This document shows, one piece after another, positions 34,736 to 45,656 of a stretch of 55,693 nt of DNA (the stretch's first letter is position 1; each line of letters opens with the position of its first letter). The notes under the pieces were generated by a model. That model was not told the origin of the DNA and searched no databases. It saw nothing but the letters and a program-made list of their open reading frames with translations. Source of the DNA: Mesomycoplasma hyorhinis ATCC 17981 (GTDB taxonomy: Bacteria > Bacillota_I > Bacilli_A > Mycoplasmatales > Metamycoplasmataceae); the NCBI RefSeq assembly GCF_000383515.1, contig NZ_KB911488.1, positions 1 to 55,693 of the forward strand, written 5' to 3'. The translations under genes and the position numbers were made by a program.

Positions 34736-36076
34736 ATGAAAAAACGTTCAATTTCAATTTTACTTGGAAGTTTAAGTGCTAGTGTGCCGATTGTTTCTTT
34801 TGTTTCTTGTTCGGAAGAAGAAGTTTCAAAAATAAGTTTAGTGAATTTGGATTCCAATTCTTTAACAATCAACTTTGACAATATTAAGCTTGAAAACAAA
34901 GATAAAACTCCAACAAAGGAAGATATTCAAGCTCTTTATAAATTTCAGCTCAAAAAAGAAAAGGATCAAGACTTTAAAACAGTAACTCCAACAATAAGTT
35001 TGATAAATCCAATTAGCTTGGCTACTTCAAATAAAACTTCTAGTTTATCTTTAACTATCTCTGGACTTGAAAAAAATACAAAATATGCTTTTAGAGTTTT
35101 AAAAGGTGATGACATTGTGTTATTACCTGCAGAATTACAAACTTTTACAACTAAACCAGCACCTGAACTAAGTAGTATAAACGGTAATATTTTAGCTTCT
35201 GACAATACAACCATCAAGTTTTTATGAGTTGATTTAAATCCAGAAGAATTTAAGAACGAAAACAACACTTTATTTTCACTTACATACAAACAAATTTCTG
35301 ATAACGGTCTTCCTTTAAGTTCTTCTCCTGAACTTATTGCTCAAACAAAAATTAGTTTTCAAGAAAAACAAAATACACAACAAACAACTGCAAATCAAAC
35401 ACAAAACCAAACCAGCCAAGCAAATTCAAACCAAGCAAATAATAACAATATCACAACAGCACAAGAGACTCAAAATGTTTCTAGAATGCCATATTTACTC
35501 TTTAAATTACAAAATTTAAAACCAAAATCTGAATACATAATTACAAAAATTTCAAAAGAAAATTCTGCTTTGACAAATAATGCTTCCCAATCTGCTAATG
35601 CAACTGCAAACTCAAGCGAAAGTAAAAATCAAATGGATTTAACATTTGAAAAAAACCTACTTCCTTTTAGTTTTTCTACTAAACCAGAAATTGAAAATGT
35701 GCAATTATTTAGTTTAGGAAACATTAACGCAGATGGACAAACTTCTGATTTTGAATTTAAAGTAAGTTTTGCAAAAGAAATACAAGATTTTTCTAAAACT
35801 AATTATGAAATTTTCCTTCAAGTTTTCACAGCAAAAGATGAAAGTCAAAATCCAACTCCAGAAGATCAAAAAATTTATGTAGCTAGAGCTGAAAGTCCTG
35901 TAGTTACAAAAAATGCAGCTGGACAAGATGAAACAAGTAAATTTGACTATATTTTTAAAGCACAATTACCAAGAGGAAAATTCTTTAAAGTTATAAAAGC
36001 TACAAATAATAACCAAGCTGTTACCATTTCAGATGCAATTTTAGAAGTAAATTCAGATAGTTTGGAGAATAAATAA
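34736..36076 (+). CDS. Prolipoprotein with fibronectin-like repeats, upstream of glpO
   Basis: 446 residues. Signal peptide with lipobox (SFVSC, Cys near 24). At least three repeat-like modules end in 'L..L..nt.Y.i..i' phrases (LTISGLEKNTKYAFRVLK; LQNLKPKSEYIITKI), similar to the large surface protein at 21-24 kb. A Gln/Asn/Thr-rich low-complexity insert lies at about residues 205-245, with another Ala/Asn/Ser patch near 282-300. glpO begins 2 nt after its stop, implying one transcript. A surface role is likely; any link to glycerol metabolism is inference. Confidence 0.83.
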
Positions 36077-36078
36077 TA

Positions 36079-37236
36079 ATGAAAACTTTATCATTTGATG
36101 TAGTAATAATAGGTTCAGGAATAGTTGGAAGTGCAATTGCTTATGAACTTTCTAAATATAAAATTAAGTTAGCTGTTTTGGAAAAAAATCCTTCATTTGC
36201 AAATGAAACTACAGCAACTAATTCAGGAATTATCCATTGTGGTTTTGATGCAGAACCTAACACTTTAAAAGCAAAATTAAATGTTATTGGAAACAAATTA
36301 TGACAAGAAAAAATCTTTCCAAAAGTTAAATTTCCAAGAAAACAATCTGATTCTGTTGTTATAGCATTTGATGATGAAGAAAGAGCAGAATTATTACATT
36401 TATACAACAAAGGAATTCAAAATAATTTAAATCCAAAATCACTTAAAATTCTAGATGAAAAAGCAACTAAAAAACTTTATCATAATTTAAATCCTTTAGT
36501 TGTTTCTTCACTAGTTTGTACAAATTCTTGAATAATTGATTCAAAAAAAGCATCCTTAGCCTTTTTACAAATTGCTAAAAACAACGATGCGCACTTATTT
36601 GAAAATACAAAAGTTGAAAATATAGAATTTAAAAATAATGTCTTTTTTATTCAAACAAACAATCCAGATTTTGAATTTAAAACAAAAGTTGTTATTAATG
36701 CAGCTGGAACTTTTGCAGATGAAATTTCAAAATTAGCGGGTTATCCAGAATTTGAACAAAGATTTTTAAGAGGTCAATATTTAATTCTTTCGCCTTTAAA
36801 CAACGTTGATGCTAAATCTATTTTCTTTATGACTCCAACTAAATATGGTAAAGGAGTAATTGTAACTACAAAACTTAATGGTAATATTATGGTTGGACCA
36901 ACTGCTGAAGAACACAATCAAAGAGATGAAGCTAAATCTGTGGATTTAAAACTAGCTAAAAACATTCAAGAAATAGGTCATAAAATCTTCCCTGATTTAA
37001 ATTTTTCAAATATTATTACTACTTATGCAGCTTCACGTTCAATAGATGTTGCAACTTCAGATTTTATAATTAAAGCAACTGATAAAAACCCTTGCTTTAT
37101 TAATGTTGCAGGTATGCAATCGCCAGCAATTTCTTCAGCTCCTGCTATTGCAAAAGAAGTTAAAAAACTAGTTCTAAAAGCAAAACTTACATTATCACCA
37201 AAAGAGAATTTCAAAGACAAAGCAGAAATTTTATAA
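36079..37236 (+). CDS. glpO: Glycerol-3-phosphate oxidase GlpO
   Basis: 385 residues, the length of mycoplasma GlpO. The FAD-binding Rossmann motif IIGSGIVGSAIAYEL is at the N terminus; TTATNSGIIHCGFD is the FAD-contact segment; INAAGTFADEISKLAG and FINVAGMQSPAISSAPAIA follow. The enzyme oxidises glycerol-3-phosphate (or glycerol) to the ketone with O2, releasing H2O2, a cytotoxic product in pathogenic mycoplasmas. An L-2-hydroxyglutarate-type oxidase is a close relative, but glpQ nearby favours GlpO. Confidence 0.88.
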
Positions 37237-37237
37237 T

Positions 37238-37270
37238 AAAAAGAAGTAAATTTTATTTTACTTCTTTTTT
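37238..37270. terminator. Terminator after glpO
   Basis: A 13-bp stem AAAAAGAAGTAAA / TTTACTTCTTTTT directly after the stop. Confidence 0.85.
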
Positions 37271-37297
37271 ATTTTTTATTTTATGTAAAATAATAAT

Positions 37298-39130
37298 ATG
37301 AAAAAAGAAGAGTTTATAACATATAGACATTATTATAATTTTTATACCAGCCAACCATATTTTATTTGACATAAATTAGATTCTAATACACTAGAAATTC
37401 AAGAATATGATGAAGAAAGTGAAGAAAATGAAAAAGGAATTTGAAATTTTAGTTCACTTGAAGATTTAGATGATCCAGAGTTAGAAAAACTTGATTTTTT
37501 TAAGATTAATATAAATGTTTTTAGTCAGTATCCTTGATTTTTTCAACAATATATCGAAAAAGAGTACAAGGATAAAAAAATCTACACAATCAAATCCAAA
37601 TCAACAATTGATAAAATACAAGAAACACAAAGAATTTTGCAATCAGATGAATATGATATTATTTTATTTCCAGTTTTTGAATATAGAAATTGCATTGCAA
37701 GACCAGATATTCTTTTTATCAAAGAGAAAAAAATTTCTTCACTCAAACTTAGTACTTCTACAAAAAGAGTTGATTTATTAAAAGCTCATTGACAATTTTG
37801 AATAGTAAAAAGTGCTTTATATGATGTTTTTAAATTAGAAGACATTAGTATTTTTTTGCTCGATATTAATCAAGAAATGAAGAAAAATGAAGTACTTTTT
37901 AAAGAGGTTGTAAATATAAATGTTAATAAATCAGCAAAAACAACAACAAACAAAGAAGATTTTGAAGCTAAAAAAATTAGCAAACAACAAGGAATGAGTA
38001 CTGAAGAATTTGAACAAAATCCAACTTGATTAAAATTATCTAATTTTGTAAAAGACAATATGATTCCAACAATTAAAGGAAAAAAACAAAAAACAATTGT
38101 TTCAGCGGGCTATTTTTTAGAAATCAATGATGCAATTGATGAAATTATCAAAGCAAAACAGGTAATATCAATTAAACCAGTTAGTGAATTAGATGATGGT
38201 TTGTTTCAAAAAAGTCCATTTTTTGTTGATATTGTCAAAGAATTAAATAGCGATTTATCAGGTTTTAGTGGACTTTTTCTTTCAGCTAAAAAAATCATAA
38301 AATGTATAGAAAATGAAGAATTTTTGCACGAAATAAAACAAAGTGATGATTATAAATTCTTCAATGAAAAAAACAAAATAGAAATTAATACAGAAAAACA
38401 AGAAGCATTACATTCGTATATTCAAAAGTTTTTACAAAAAGATGCAAGGATAATATGATTTGATTTTGAATCTATTTCCTTGCCTTTTCCAAGCATTGAT
38501 TATACTTTGCCTTATCAGCAAATTGTTTTTCAAGTTTCAATTATTTCTACTATTAATGAAGAAAAAATTCAACAAAGTTTTGATGAAGTTAATTTAGTTT
38601 ATGATCCTTTAACTTATCATTGAACTAATTTTGTAGATATAATAAAAAGAATTTATTCAGATAAAGCAGATTATTATGTTGTTTTTAACAAAGCATATGA
38701 AATAACTAGATTAAATGAGATGTTAGTAATTTTAAAAAAATATCATGATTTAGGTGATGCTCGAGCTAATTATTATCAATGTAAAGAATTTGTAAAACAT
38801 ATCACTGATAACATTATTGATTTACAAGATCCTTTTAGATTTAAATGAATAAAAGTTTCTGATCTTAAAGGTTATTATTCAATTAAGAAAATTGAAAAAT
38901 TTATTACTCAATATGATTATAAAACCAAAGAAAGAATTATTCCTTACAAAGAATTAGAAGTACAAAACGGAATGCAAGCTATGAATCAAGGAACTTTTAG
39001 ATATTTAAAAAAAATTGGTGATGTGGCTTGAAAAGAAGTAAAACATAATTTGCAAAAATATTGTCAAAATGACGTTTTAGCAATGTTGATGGTTTGACAT
39101 TTTATAAAATTAGTACTAAAAATTAATTAG
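37298..39130 (+). CDS. UU173/DUF2779 family protein, probable two-nuclease protein
   Basis: 610 residues of the UU173 family, conserved in mollicutes. The C-terminal part looks like a DEDDy 3'-5' exonuclease: WFDFESISLPFP with D389 and E391, and a closing YCQND (Y588, D592) fitting YxxxD. The N-terminal half contains a segment like Cas4/PD-(D/E)xK nucleases (ARPDILF, then K within a LKLSTSTK strand, and KAHWQFWIVK). The function of the family is not known; I infer nucleic-acid trimming or repair. Own promoter after the glpO terminator; weak ribosome site. Confidence 0.83.
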
Positions 39131-39228
39131 TTGTTAAAAAATAGAAAAAAATTAGTACAAATTAAAGTAAAATTAAGATGTATATATATTTATATATAGT
39201 ACACAATTAATTTTTTTAAGTAGCAAAT

Positions 39229-40641
39229 ATGAAAATCAAAATTTTAGAAAAATTTAAAGCATTTACTTGACAGCAAATAGTAGCTTTAATAATATTGGCT
39301 GCAGCAGATGTTTTTGTTATTGCTGCGCCTTATTATATTAAAAATATCGTTCCTAATTTACATATTTATTTAGGAATACATGAAGATGATGTAGCTAGAT
39401 TAACAGCAATTATTGGTTGGGTTACTTTAGCTACACAACTTCCTGGAGGTTTTTTAGCTAATAGATTTAGCTCGCGTAAACTTTTATTTTTAGCTGTTCT
39501 ATCCACAGGAATTTTAACGTTCTGATTTGGAGCAATAATTCTCAAACACAAAGACATTGGATATCAATCAGCAATGGCACAATATTCAGTAGTCTTTGGA
39601 TTATGAGGAATTAGTTCAACATTAATCTTCTGAACTCCTTTATGAAAACTTGTTTCTCAGCAAACTACAAAGGAAAATCAAGGATTAGCATATGGAATTC
39701 AAGGAACAGCGAATGGGATAATTGGTTTTATTTTTGTCTTTGTAATTGGACTTATTATTACTACAGTTTGATACAATGATAAATCCACAACCAATTCAAC
39801 AGTTCCGTTTTCTGTTTATGCGTTTTTAATAGCAACATTTTTAGTAATTACTTCATTTTTGGTTCTATTTTTAGTAAAAGAAAAACCACTTGATAAATCT
39901 CAAATTACTAAAATTAGCTGAGAAAAATTTAAAGCTAGCCTTTTACAAGTTTGAACTTCATTAAAAAATTGAAAACTCTGAATGTTGTCAATTTTTGTAA
40001 TGGGAATGTATACTTTCCAATCAGTTTTTGCTTATTATTTAATACAAATGCTTCAAAACGCTTTCTTAGCCCCTGTAGTTCTAGTAACAATTTTAGGTGG
40101 AGTTAGAACTTATGCACTAAGATTTGCAGTTAGTTCATACATTGGATATTTAGCTGACAAATTTAAAAGCTATATTTTATTTCTAATTTTTGCTTCTGTA
40201 ATTGGTCTTTTACTTGTTTTAATTATCATTTTACTTGCTTTTATAAGTTCAAATTATTCAACAGTTGTTATTGTTTTATCATCAATTTTATTTTTATTAG
40301 TTGGTGTTTTATCTTGAGCAATGGTAACACTAAGATATTCACAAGTTGGTGAAATTGAAATAGGAAAAAATAATTATGCATCATCAGTTGGAATTCTTTC
40401 ATTTATAGGATTTTCAACAGATGCTTGATTGTATGAAATTACCGGAGCAGTTGGTAAAGCATATACTGATCCAGGGCATTCAAATACTAATGTAACCGGA
40501 TATCAAATTATTTTAGCAATTACATTAGGTATAACTCTACTTGGAGTATTATGTGCTTTAGTGGTATTTATAGCTAATACAATCGAAATGAAAAAATCAG
40601 GAAAAACAAACTACAGATGAAGGGAGTTACATAATGCCTAA
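39229..40641 (+). CDS. MFS transporter, probable glycerophosphodiester permease (GlpU-like)
   Basis: 470 residues with about 12 membrane helices. The loop 2-3 motif of MFS proteins is present ([15 protein letters not shown]). Its stop lies inside glpQ (8-nt overlap), as expected for a transporter supplying that enzyme. In M. pneumoniae an MFS permease next to glpQ (MPN421, GlpU) imports glycerophosphocholine; by context and family I infer the same here. A TATATAGT -10-like stretch lies about 30 nt upstream. Confidence 0.85.
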
Positions 40642-41359
40642 ATCAACACAATTACTTTTAGCACATAGAGGATTTTCAGCTATTGCGCCTGAAAATACAA
40701 AATTAGCTTTTGATTTAGCTTATGAATTTTGCTTTGACGGAGTTGAATTAGACGTTCACTTATCTAAAGACAAACGTTTGGTGGTAATTCATGATGAAAA
40801 TACAAAAAGAACATCATTAAGAAGCAAAGAAATATCTGATAGTACTTTTCATGAATTAGAACAAGAAGATGTTGCAGCTTTTTTCAAAGTTAAAACTAGA
40901 GTACAAAAAATTCTTTCTTTAGAAGAATTTTTAGACCTTTACTTAGAAAAATTTTCAGTTATTAACATTGAAATTAAAACAGATCAAAAAGAATACAAAG
41001 GAATAGAAGGTTTAATTCATAAATTAGTTTCAAAATATGATTCAAAATTAGTTGAAAAAATTATTTTTTCTTCATTTAACTTTGAATCTTTACAAAAAAT
41101 TTATGATTTAAATCCAAATTACAATTTAGGCTTTTTATTTTGGACTAAAACTCAATTAACTAAAGTTGAAAAAGAAAGAATTGTGAAAATCTGTAAATAT
41201 CTTCACCCTTGAACAAAAATGTATTTAAAAGAAGCAAAATTAATTAATTCTTTTAAACTTCCACTTAATTTATGAACTTCTTCTCCAAATGAATTTGAAC
41301 TATTTAAAAATGATAAAAAAGTTTACTCTCAAATTTCAAATTTCAAATTAGAAGCTTAA
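40634..41359 (+). CDS. glpQ: Glycerophosphodiester phosphodiesterase
   Basis: 241 residues, GDPD family, cytoplasmic (no signal peptide). Catalytic motifs are [14 protein letters not shown] (His, Arg, Glu), [11 protein letters not shown] and VVIHDE, plus INIEIK. It splits deacylated phospholipid heads such as glycerophosphocholine into glycerol-3-phosphate, the GlpO substrate. GGGAG-type ribosome site within the MFS gene. Confidence 0.93.
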
Positions 41360-41391
41360 TTTATTGCAAAAAAGCTATAAAAAAGAAGAAA

Positions 41392-41424
41392 AAATAAAGC
41401 AATTTTGATTGCTTTATTTTTTTA
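41392..41424. terminator. Bidirectional terminator between glpQ and ruvB
   Basis: A 12-bp perfect stem AAATAAAGCAAT / ATTGCTTTATTT with a TTTG loop. It overlaps the last codons of ruvB and serves both convergent genes. Confidence 0.88.
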
Positions 41425-42367
41425 TACTAATAAGATAGTCTAGTCCTTTTTGAGTAATTTTTCTACCTCTTGGTGTTTTTTCAATTAGTTCAAGTTGTAA
41501 TAAAATAGGTTCGATATTATTAATAATATTTTCTTTAGTTTCCTTCATTATGCCACAAATTACATCTAAAGAAACAGTTTTTCTTTTAAAGACGTTAGCT
41601 AATAAATTTAAATATTCAATATTTTGTAGATTTAAACCATTTAAAAAAATTCCAATTCCATTAAAAGTTTTATCAATTATATCTTTTGAAATCGTTTTTG
41701 TATCTTCAACTATTGCAAAATCACGAATTCTTTTTAGTAAGTTATTGGCAATTCTTGGCGTTTTATTTGTAAAATCAACAACATAATGAACTAATTCCTC
41801 TGAGATTTCAATATTTAAAATGTTAGAAGAATTTTGAATAATTTTTTTCATTTCTTCACTTGTGTATTCATAAATTTTAGCTGTAAGACCAAATCTATTT
41901 TTTAGTGGCAAAGAAATGGAAGAAATCTTAGTAGAAGCACCAACTAATGTAAACTCAGGTAATTTCATTCGCATAATTTTACTCTCACCTTCAACACCAA
42001 TTTGAATGTCTATGACAAATTCCTCCATAGCAGAATAAAGTAGTTCTTCTATATTTTTATTAATAGAATGGATTTCATCAATAAAAATAATATGACCTTT
42101 TTCAACATTGGCTAGCATAGATAAAATATCAGATTTCTTTTCTAATAAAGGACCTTGAATATATTTAATTTTTGATTGAGTTTCAGTAGCTAAAATGTTT
42201 GCTAAAGTAGTTTTTCCAGTCCCAGGTGAGCCATAAAAAAGTATGTGATCTAAAGGTTTTTTCCTCTTTCTAGAAGAAGAAATCAATACTTTTAAGGTCT
42301 CAACTAGTTTTTGTTGTCCAATGAATTGTTCAAAATTCTTTGGTCTAATTTCTAAATTCTCTTGCAT
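41414..42367 (-). CDS. ruvB: Holliday junction helicase RuvB
   Basis: A 317-residue AAA+ motor driving branch migration with RuvA. Walker A GSPGTGKTT, Walker B IFIDEIHS, sensor 1 LVGAST, arginine finger region ISLPLKNRFG, and the C-terminal winged helix (PRGRKITQKGLDYL). ATG lies inside ruvA (23-nt overlap). No ruvC, as is usual in mollicutes. Confidence 0.97.
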   Translation of the reverse strand: MQENLEIRPKNFEQFIGQQKLVETLKVLISSSRKRKKPLDHILFYGSPGTGKTTLANILATETQSKIKYIQGPLLEKKSDILSMLANVEKGHIIFIDEIHSINKNIEELLYSAMEEFVIDIQIGVEGESKIMRMKLPEFTLVGASTKISSISLPLKNRFGLTAKIYEYTSEEMKKIIQNSSNILNIEISEELVHYVVDFTNKTPRIANNLLKRIRDFAIVEDTKTISKDIIDKTFNGIGIFLNGLNLQNIEYLNLLANVFKRKTVSLDVICGIMKETKENIINNIEPILLQLELIEKTPRGRKITQKGLDYLISIKK

Positions 42368-42986
42368 TTGAAATCAACTTAATTGCTTCTTCCACTAAAA
42401 GTTCAAAGTCATTGTTAGCTTGAACTTTAGAAAGCGCATAATTAATCTGTTTCTTTTGAAATCCAAGGATTTTTAGTGTATCTTCAAGTTCTTTTGCTAT
42501 TTTATCTTCTAAAACAGTTTTTGAGCTAAAGGTAACTTCTTCTTCAACGTTAATTACTTTGTCTTTGTTTAAAGTTTTTTGATAGTTTTGGAAGATTTTG
42601 ATATATTTATTCTGAAATTCGAAGACAATTTGCTTTGCATTTTTGACATTTAAATATGGAAATTCACTAATTCTTTTCCAGTCTCCATCAGCTATATATG
42701 ACATTGCAGTTTCTCAACCTTGATTTAGTATAGCAATTGCAGTTTTAGGTCCGATACCTTGAACTGAAATTAAATCTTCAAATAAAATACGTTCTCTAAA
42801 GTTTTCAAAACCATATGTTGTTTTTGAATATTCATTTTCATATTTATAAATATATATTTTTTTACTTTCATCTTTTTCAAATCTATCTATGTTAGGCACA
42901 TAAATTAAATGACCTACATAATTTTGTTCTAAAATTAAATAATTTTTACTTTTGGATACTATTTTTCCAAATTTATAAATTTCCAT
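42345..42986 (-). CDS. ruvA: Holliday junction branch migration protein RuvA
   Basis: 213 residues. An OB-fold N terminus ([19 protein letters not shown]), helix-hairpin-helix [11 protein letters not shown] in the middle, and a C-terminal RuvB-binding domain after a long charged linker. The second HhH is degenerate. Upstream DNA holds long T runs interrupted by G (43000-43026); AAGGAG lies just before the ATG. Confidence 0.95.
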
Positions 42987-43114
42987 ATTAAGTCTCCTTT
43001 TTTTGTTTTTTTTGTTTGTTTTTTTGTGTTCTTACTAATTATTAAAAAATTTTTTACAATTAAGCTAAAAAAAGGAAAAAAATAGGAAATAAAGAATAAA
43101 AAGTATTTTATTAA

Positions 43115-43146
43115 TAAAAAAACACATCCAATAGATGTGTTTTTTG
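43115..43146. terminator. Terminator between degV and ruvAB
   Basis: AAAAAACACATC / GATGTGTTTTTT with loop CAATA, followed by T (or A on the other strand); sits 17 nt past the degV stop. Confidence 0.85.
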
Positions 43147-43162
43147 TTGATAAAGTCAATTT

Positions 43163-44032
43163 TTAAGCTTTAGTTAATCATTTATCTAAGTTAGGAAAAA
43201 TTCCAATAGAAAAGGCAGCGTAACCTGTATGAGTAGCAACAATTGCAGATGCAAATTGAACATTTTTTACTTCAATTTCTTCTTGTTTTAAAACAGAAAC
43301 TACTTCATCAAGTAAACTAGCATTTCCAGAATAAATTAATTTAAAAATATAGTTGTGAAGATGGTTTTTCTCTGCGAATTCTTTTAATTTTGAAGCTACT
43401 TTTTTAACAGCCCCTTTTAGAGTTCTTTTAATTCCAGCAAATGCAATGTCCTTATCAGTAATTTTTAAAATTATTGAAAAGCTATTTATTGTACTTATAA
43501 TCATTTTTTTAATAGATACTAGACGACCACCTTTTGTAAAGTGATCTAAATCTGAAGGAATAACAAAGTTTAATGAGTTTTTGTTGATATCTTTAATAAA
43601 GTTAATAATAAACTCGGTGGAATAATCTTTGAGTTCAGTTAAAGCAAATTTAGCAATATCTAAATATTCATCACCACAAAAGTGATTATCGATGAGATGA
43701 AATTTAGGATTATCTTTAATTAATGAGTTAAAAGTAGAGTATGTTGAAGATAAAAATGAAGGAATAAGAAGAACAATAATGTTTTCATACTCTTTTTCAA
43801 GTTTATTGATAACAGATTCCATTAATCCTATTGAAGGCATTGATGTTTTAAATTCTTTTGCTTGTTTGATTTTTAAAAATAGCTCTTCGCCTTTATAACT
43901 TTTTTGATCATCTAAGAATTCTTCACCATCTAAAATAAATTTTAAAGGAAGTAGTTCCACATCGTCAGTCTGATCTATTGTTTCTTGTGAAACACCAGAA
44001 AATGAATCTATAATAAATGCTAGTTTTTTCAT
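43163..44032 (-). CDS. DegV family fatty-acid-binding protein
   Basis: 289 residues. DegV/FakB family: starts KKLAFIIDSFSGVS with the S/T phosphate-contact residues, then FKTSMPSIGL (fatty-acid-binding TSxPS), LIPSFLSSTYSTFNS, and HTGYAAFSIGI at the end. Family members present host fatty acids to the kinase FakA. AAGGAG is separated from the ATG by a 9-bp hairpin that reduces effective spacing to 9 nt. Confidence 0.9.
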
Positions 44033-44038
44033 AACATT

Positions 44039-44069
44039 GTCACAATTATTAATAAAGTAATTGTAATTC
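44039..44069 (-). promoter_or_regulatory. Hairpin between degV ribosome site and start
   Basis: Reading on the minus strand: AAGGAG, AA, then UUACAAUUA pairing with UAAUUGUGA (one U-G) around a 9-nt loop, then CAAUGUU and AUG. Folding would place the AUG 9 nt from the Shine-Dalgarno; unfolded it is over 30 nt away. Confidence 0.5.
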
Positions 44070-44097
44070 TCCTTATATTTTGTTTAATTATTATAAA

Positions 44098-45648
44098 CTA
44101 ATAAAAGTAATTAACACCTAATTTTTCATAATATTTTTCAAATTCTTTGTTCGGAAGTCCGCAATATAAATTAATTCTTTTCTTTTTTAAAAAGCTAAAT
44201 AGGGATTGAACTAAAATATTGATTTTTGGATTATCTAATTTTTGAAATTTCTCTTTATTTAAGAAGATAAATGTAGGATTTAAGATTGCAATATTTAAAA
44301 AATCAATTGAGTTTATTTCATTTAATACAAAACCAATGTTTATATTTTGTACAAATTCAGGATCTTTTTGCTTTTGCTGAAAAATAATATTTTTAATGCT
44401 ATTAAAGTTATCTACGTTAATTAAATATTTTAATTTGTAGTTAATTTTTTCTTTTTTAAGAAGGAAAATGAACATTTCCTGTTCAAGTAAAAGTATGTAA
44501 GGTTCGCCTTCGTGATGAAATTGTTCTAGATAGGAATTATATGTGAGTTGTTCTTTTTCGAATTTAGTGAGTTGTGAATCTAAATATGAAAAACTGTAAA
44601 TTTTTTGATCAGTTGTTTTGTGATCGAGATTTTTAAAAGTATTTAAACTGGTGATTTTTATTTTGTCAAAATTTGTAATTATTTTATCTTCTTTTTTTGA
44701 TTCTAATAAATTAAAATCATTTGCTAAATTTGAATTATTAAATCCTTTTAGATCTAAAAATAAAGTAGTTTTTGTTTGTTTTTCAATTTCTTTAAAAGTG
44801 TATTCAATTTTTATATTTAAATACTTTAAATCTTCACGATTTTTGCTAACAAAAGCTGAAATATATTTGTAGAAAAACTTGTATTTATTTTTTAAAAATA
44901 TAGAAAATAATTTTTCTACGTAATTTTCAAATGATTTTTTCTTAGAAAATTCAAATTGTAAAGTTAAAACATCTTTTTTAAAAATAACATATTTTAAACC
45001 TCTTAAAGAAAACATATTAAATCAGTAAAATTGCTCAAATAAAGCTTCTTTTTCTTCAAAATTTGCTAATGATTTTTTGAGTTTGAAGTTTAGAAAAACA
45101 ATATTTTTTTTAGTATTTGAATTAAAAACAAAATCATTTTTAATCATTTTTTTATGTTTTTTTTGTTTAAATTTTTGAATAAAAAAGTAATCAAAAATTG
45201 GTTTTTGAATTATAGAAGTTAAAATAAATGTTTTTTCTTTATTTTTTTCATTTTTAGTATCTTCAAAGTGTAATTTAAAGTTTTGAAGCTGTTTTTTATT
45301 ATCGTGTTGGTTGGAAAATTCGATTACAAAATTGTTTTTATAATTATTTCATTTTGAAAATGCATCTTTTAATATTTGTAAATTTTTGTTTCCAAACAAA
45401 GCGATAAAATCACTAAACAAGACTCAGTCACCAAAAACTAATGGATTACTTTTTGAAATAAATTTAGCATATTCTAAAAAGTAACCATCTTTGATTTTAA
45501 TTCTTGCTTTTCTTCCATCATAAACAAAAGGAATCATAAAAAAAGAATTCATTTGTATTTTTTTGAAGAAATATAAAGACAATAGTAATAAAACTATGAT
45601 AATTAAAATAAAAACAAAAAAGATTAAATATATTCATTCTATACTCAT
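44098..45648 (-). CDS. Membrane protein with degenerate EAL-like C terminus (MHO_4530-type)
   Basis: 516 residues. One N-terminal membrane helix (about 5-29), a long Lys/Phe/Asn-rich region, and a C-terminal block (about 420-516) with the order and spacing of an EAL phosphodiesterase end: FVLNEINSIDFLNIAILNP, then TFIFLNKEKF, LVQSLFSFLKKKRINLYCG and EKYYEKLGVNYF. The EAL catalytic acidic residues are not preserved, so it should be inactive. It resembles a conserved hypothetical family seen in other mycoplasmas (MHO_4530-type); function unknown. It begins 9 nt after pcrA, so it is part of the pcrA string. Confidence 0.72.
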
Positions 45649-45656
45649 AATTTAGC

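Noticed and set aside
34966-35289. Minus-strand frame of 107 codons
   Set aside because: Antisense to the lipoprotein upstream of glpO; a shadow of that gene.
35380-35475. Gln/Asn/Thr-rich repeats as a possible minisatellite or CRISPR-like array
   Set aside because: Units are irregular codon-level repeats inside a lipoprotein coding frame, with no conserved repeat-spacer pattern. No CRISPR array is visible anywhere in the window.
39178-39200. TA-rich tract as a phase-variation repeat
   Set aside because: The TATATATATTTATATATAG stretch is short and interrupted, and fits a -10 region for the MFS-glpQ unit.
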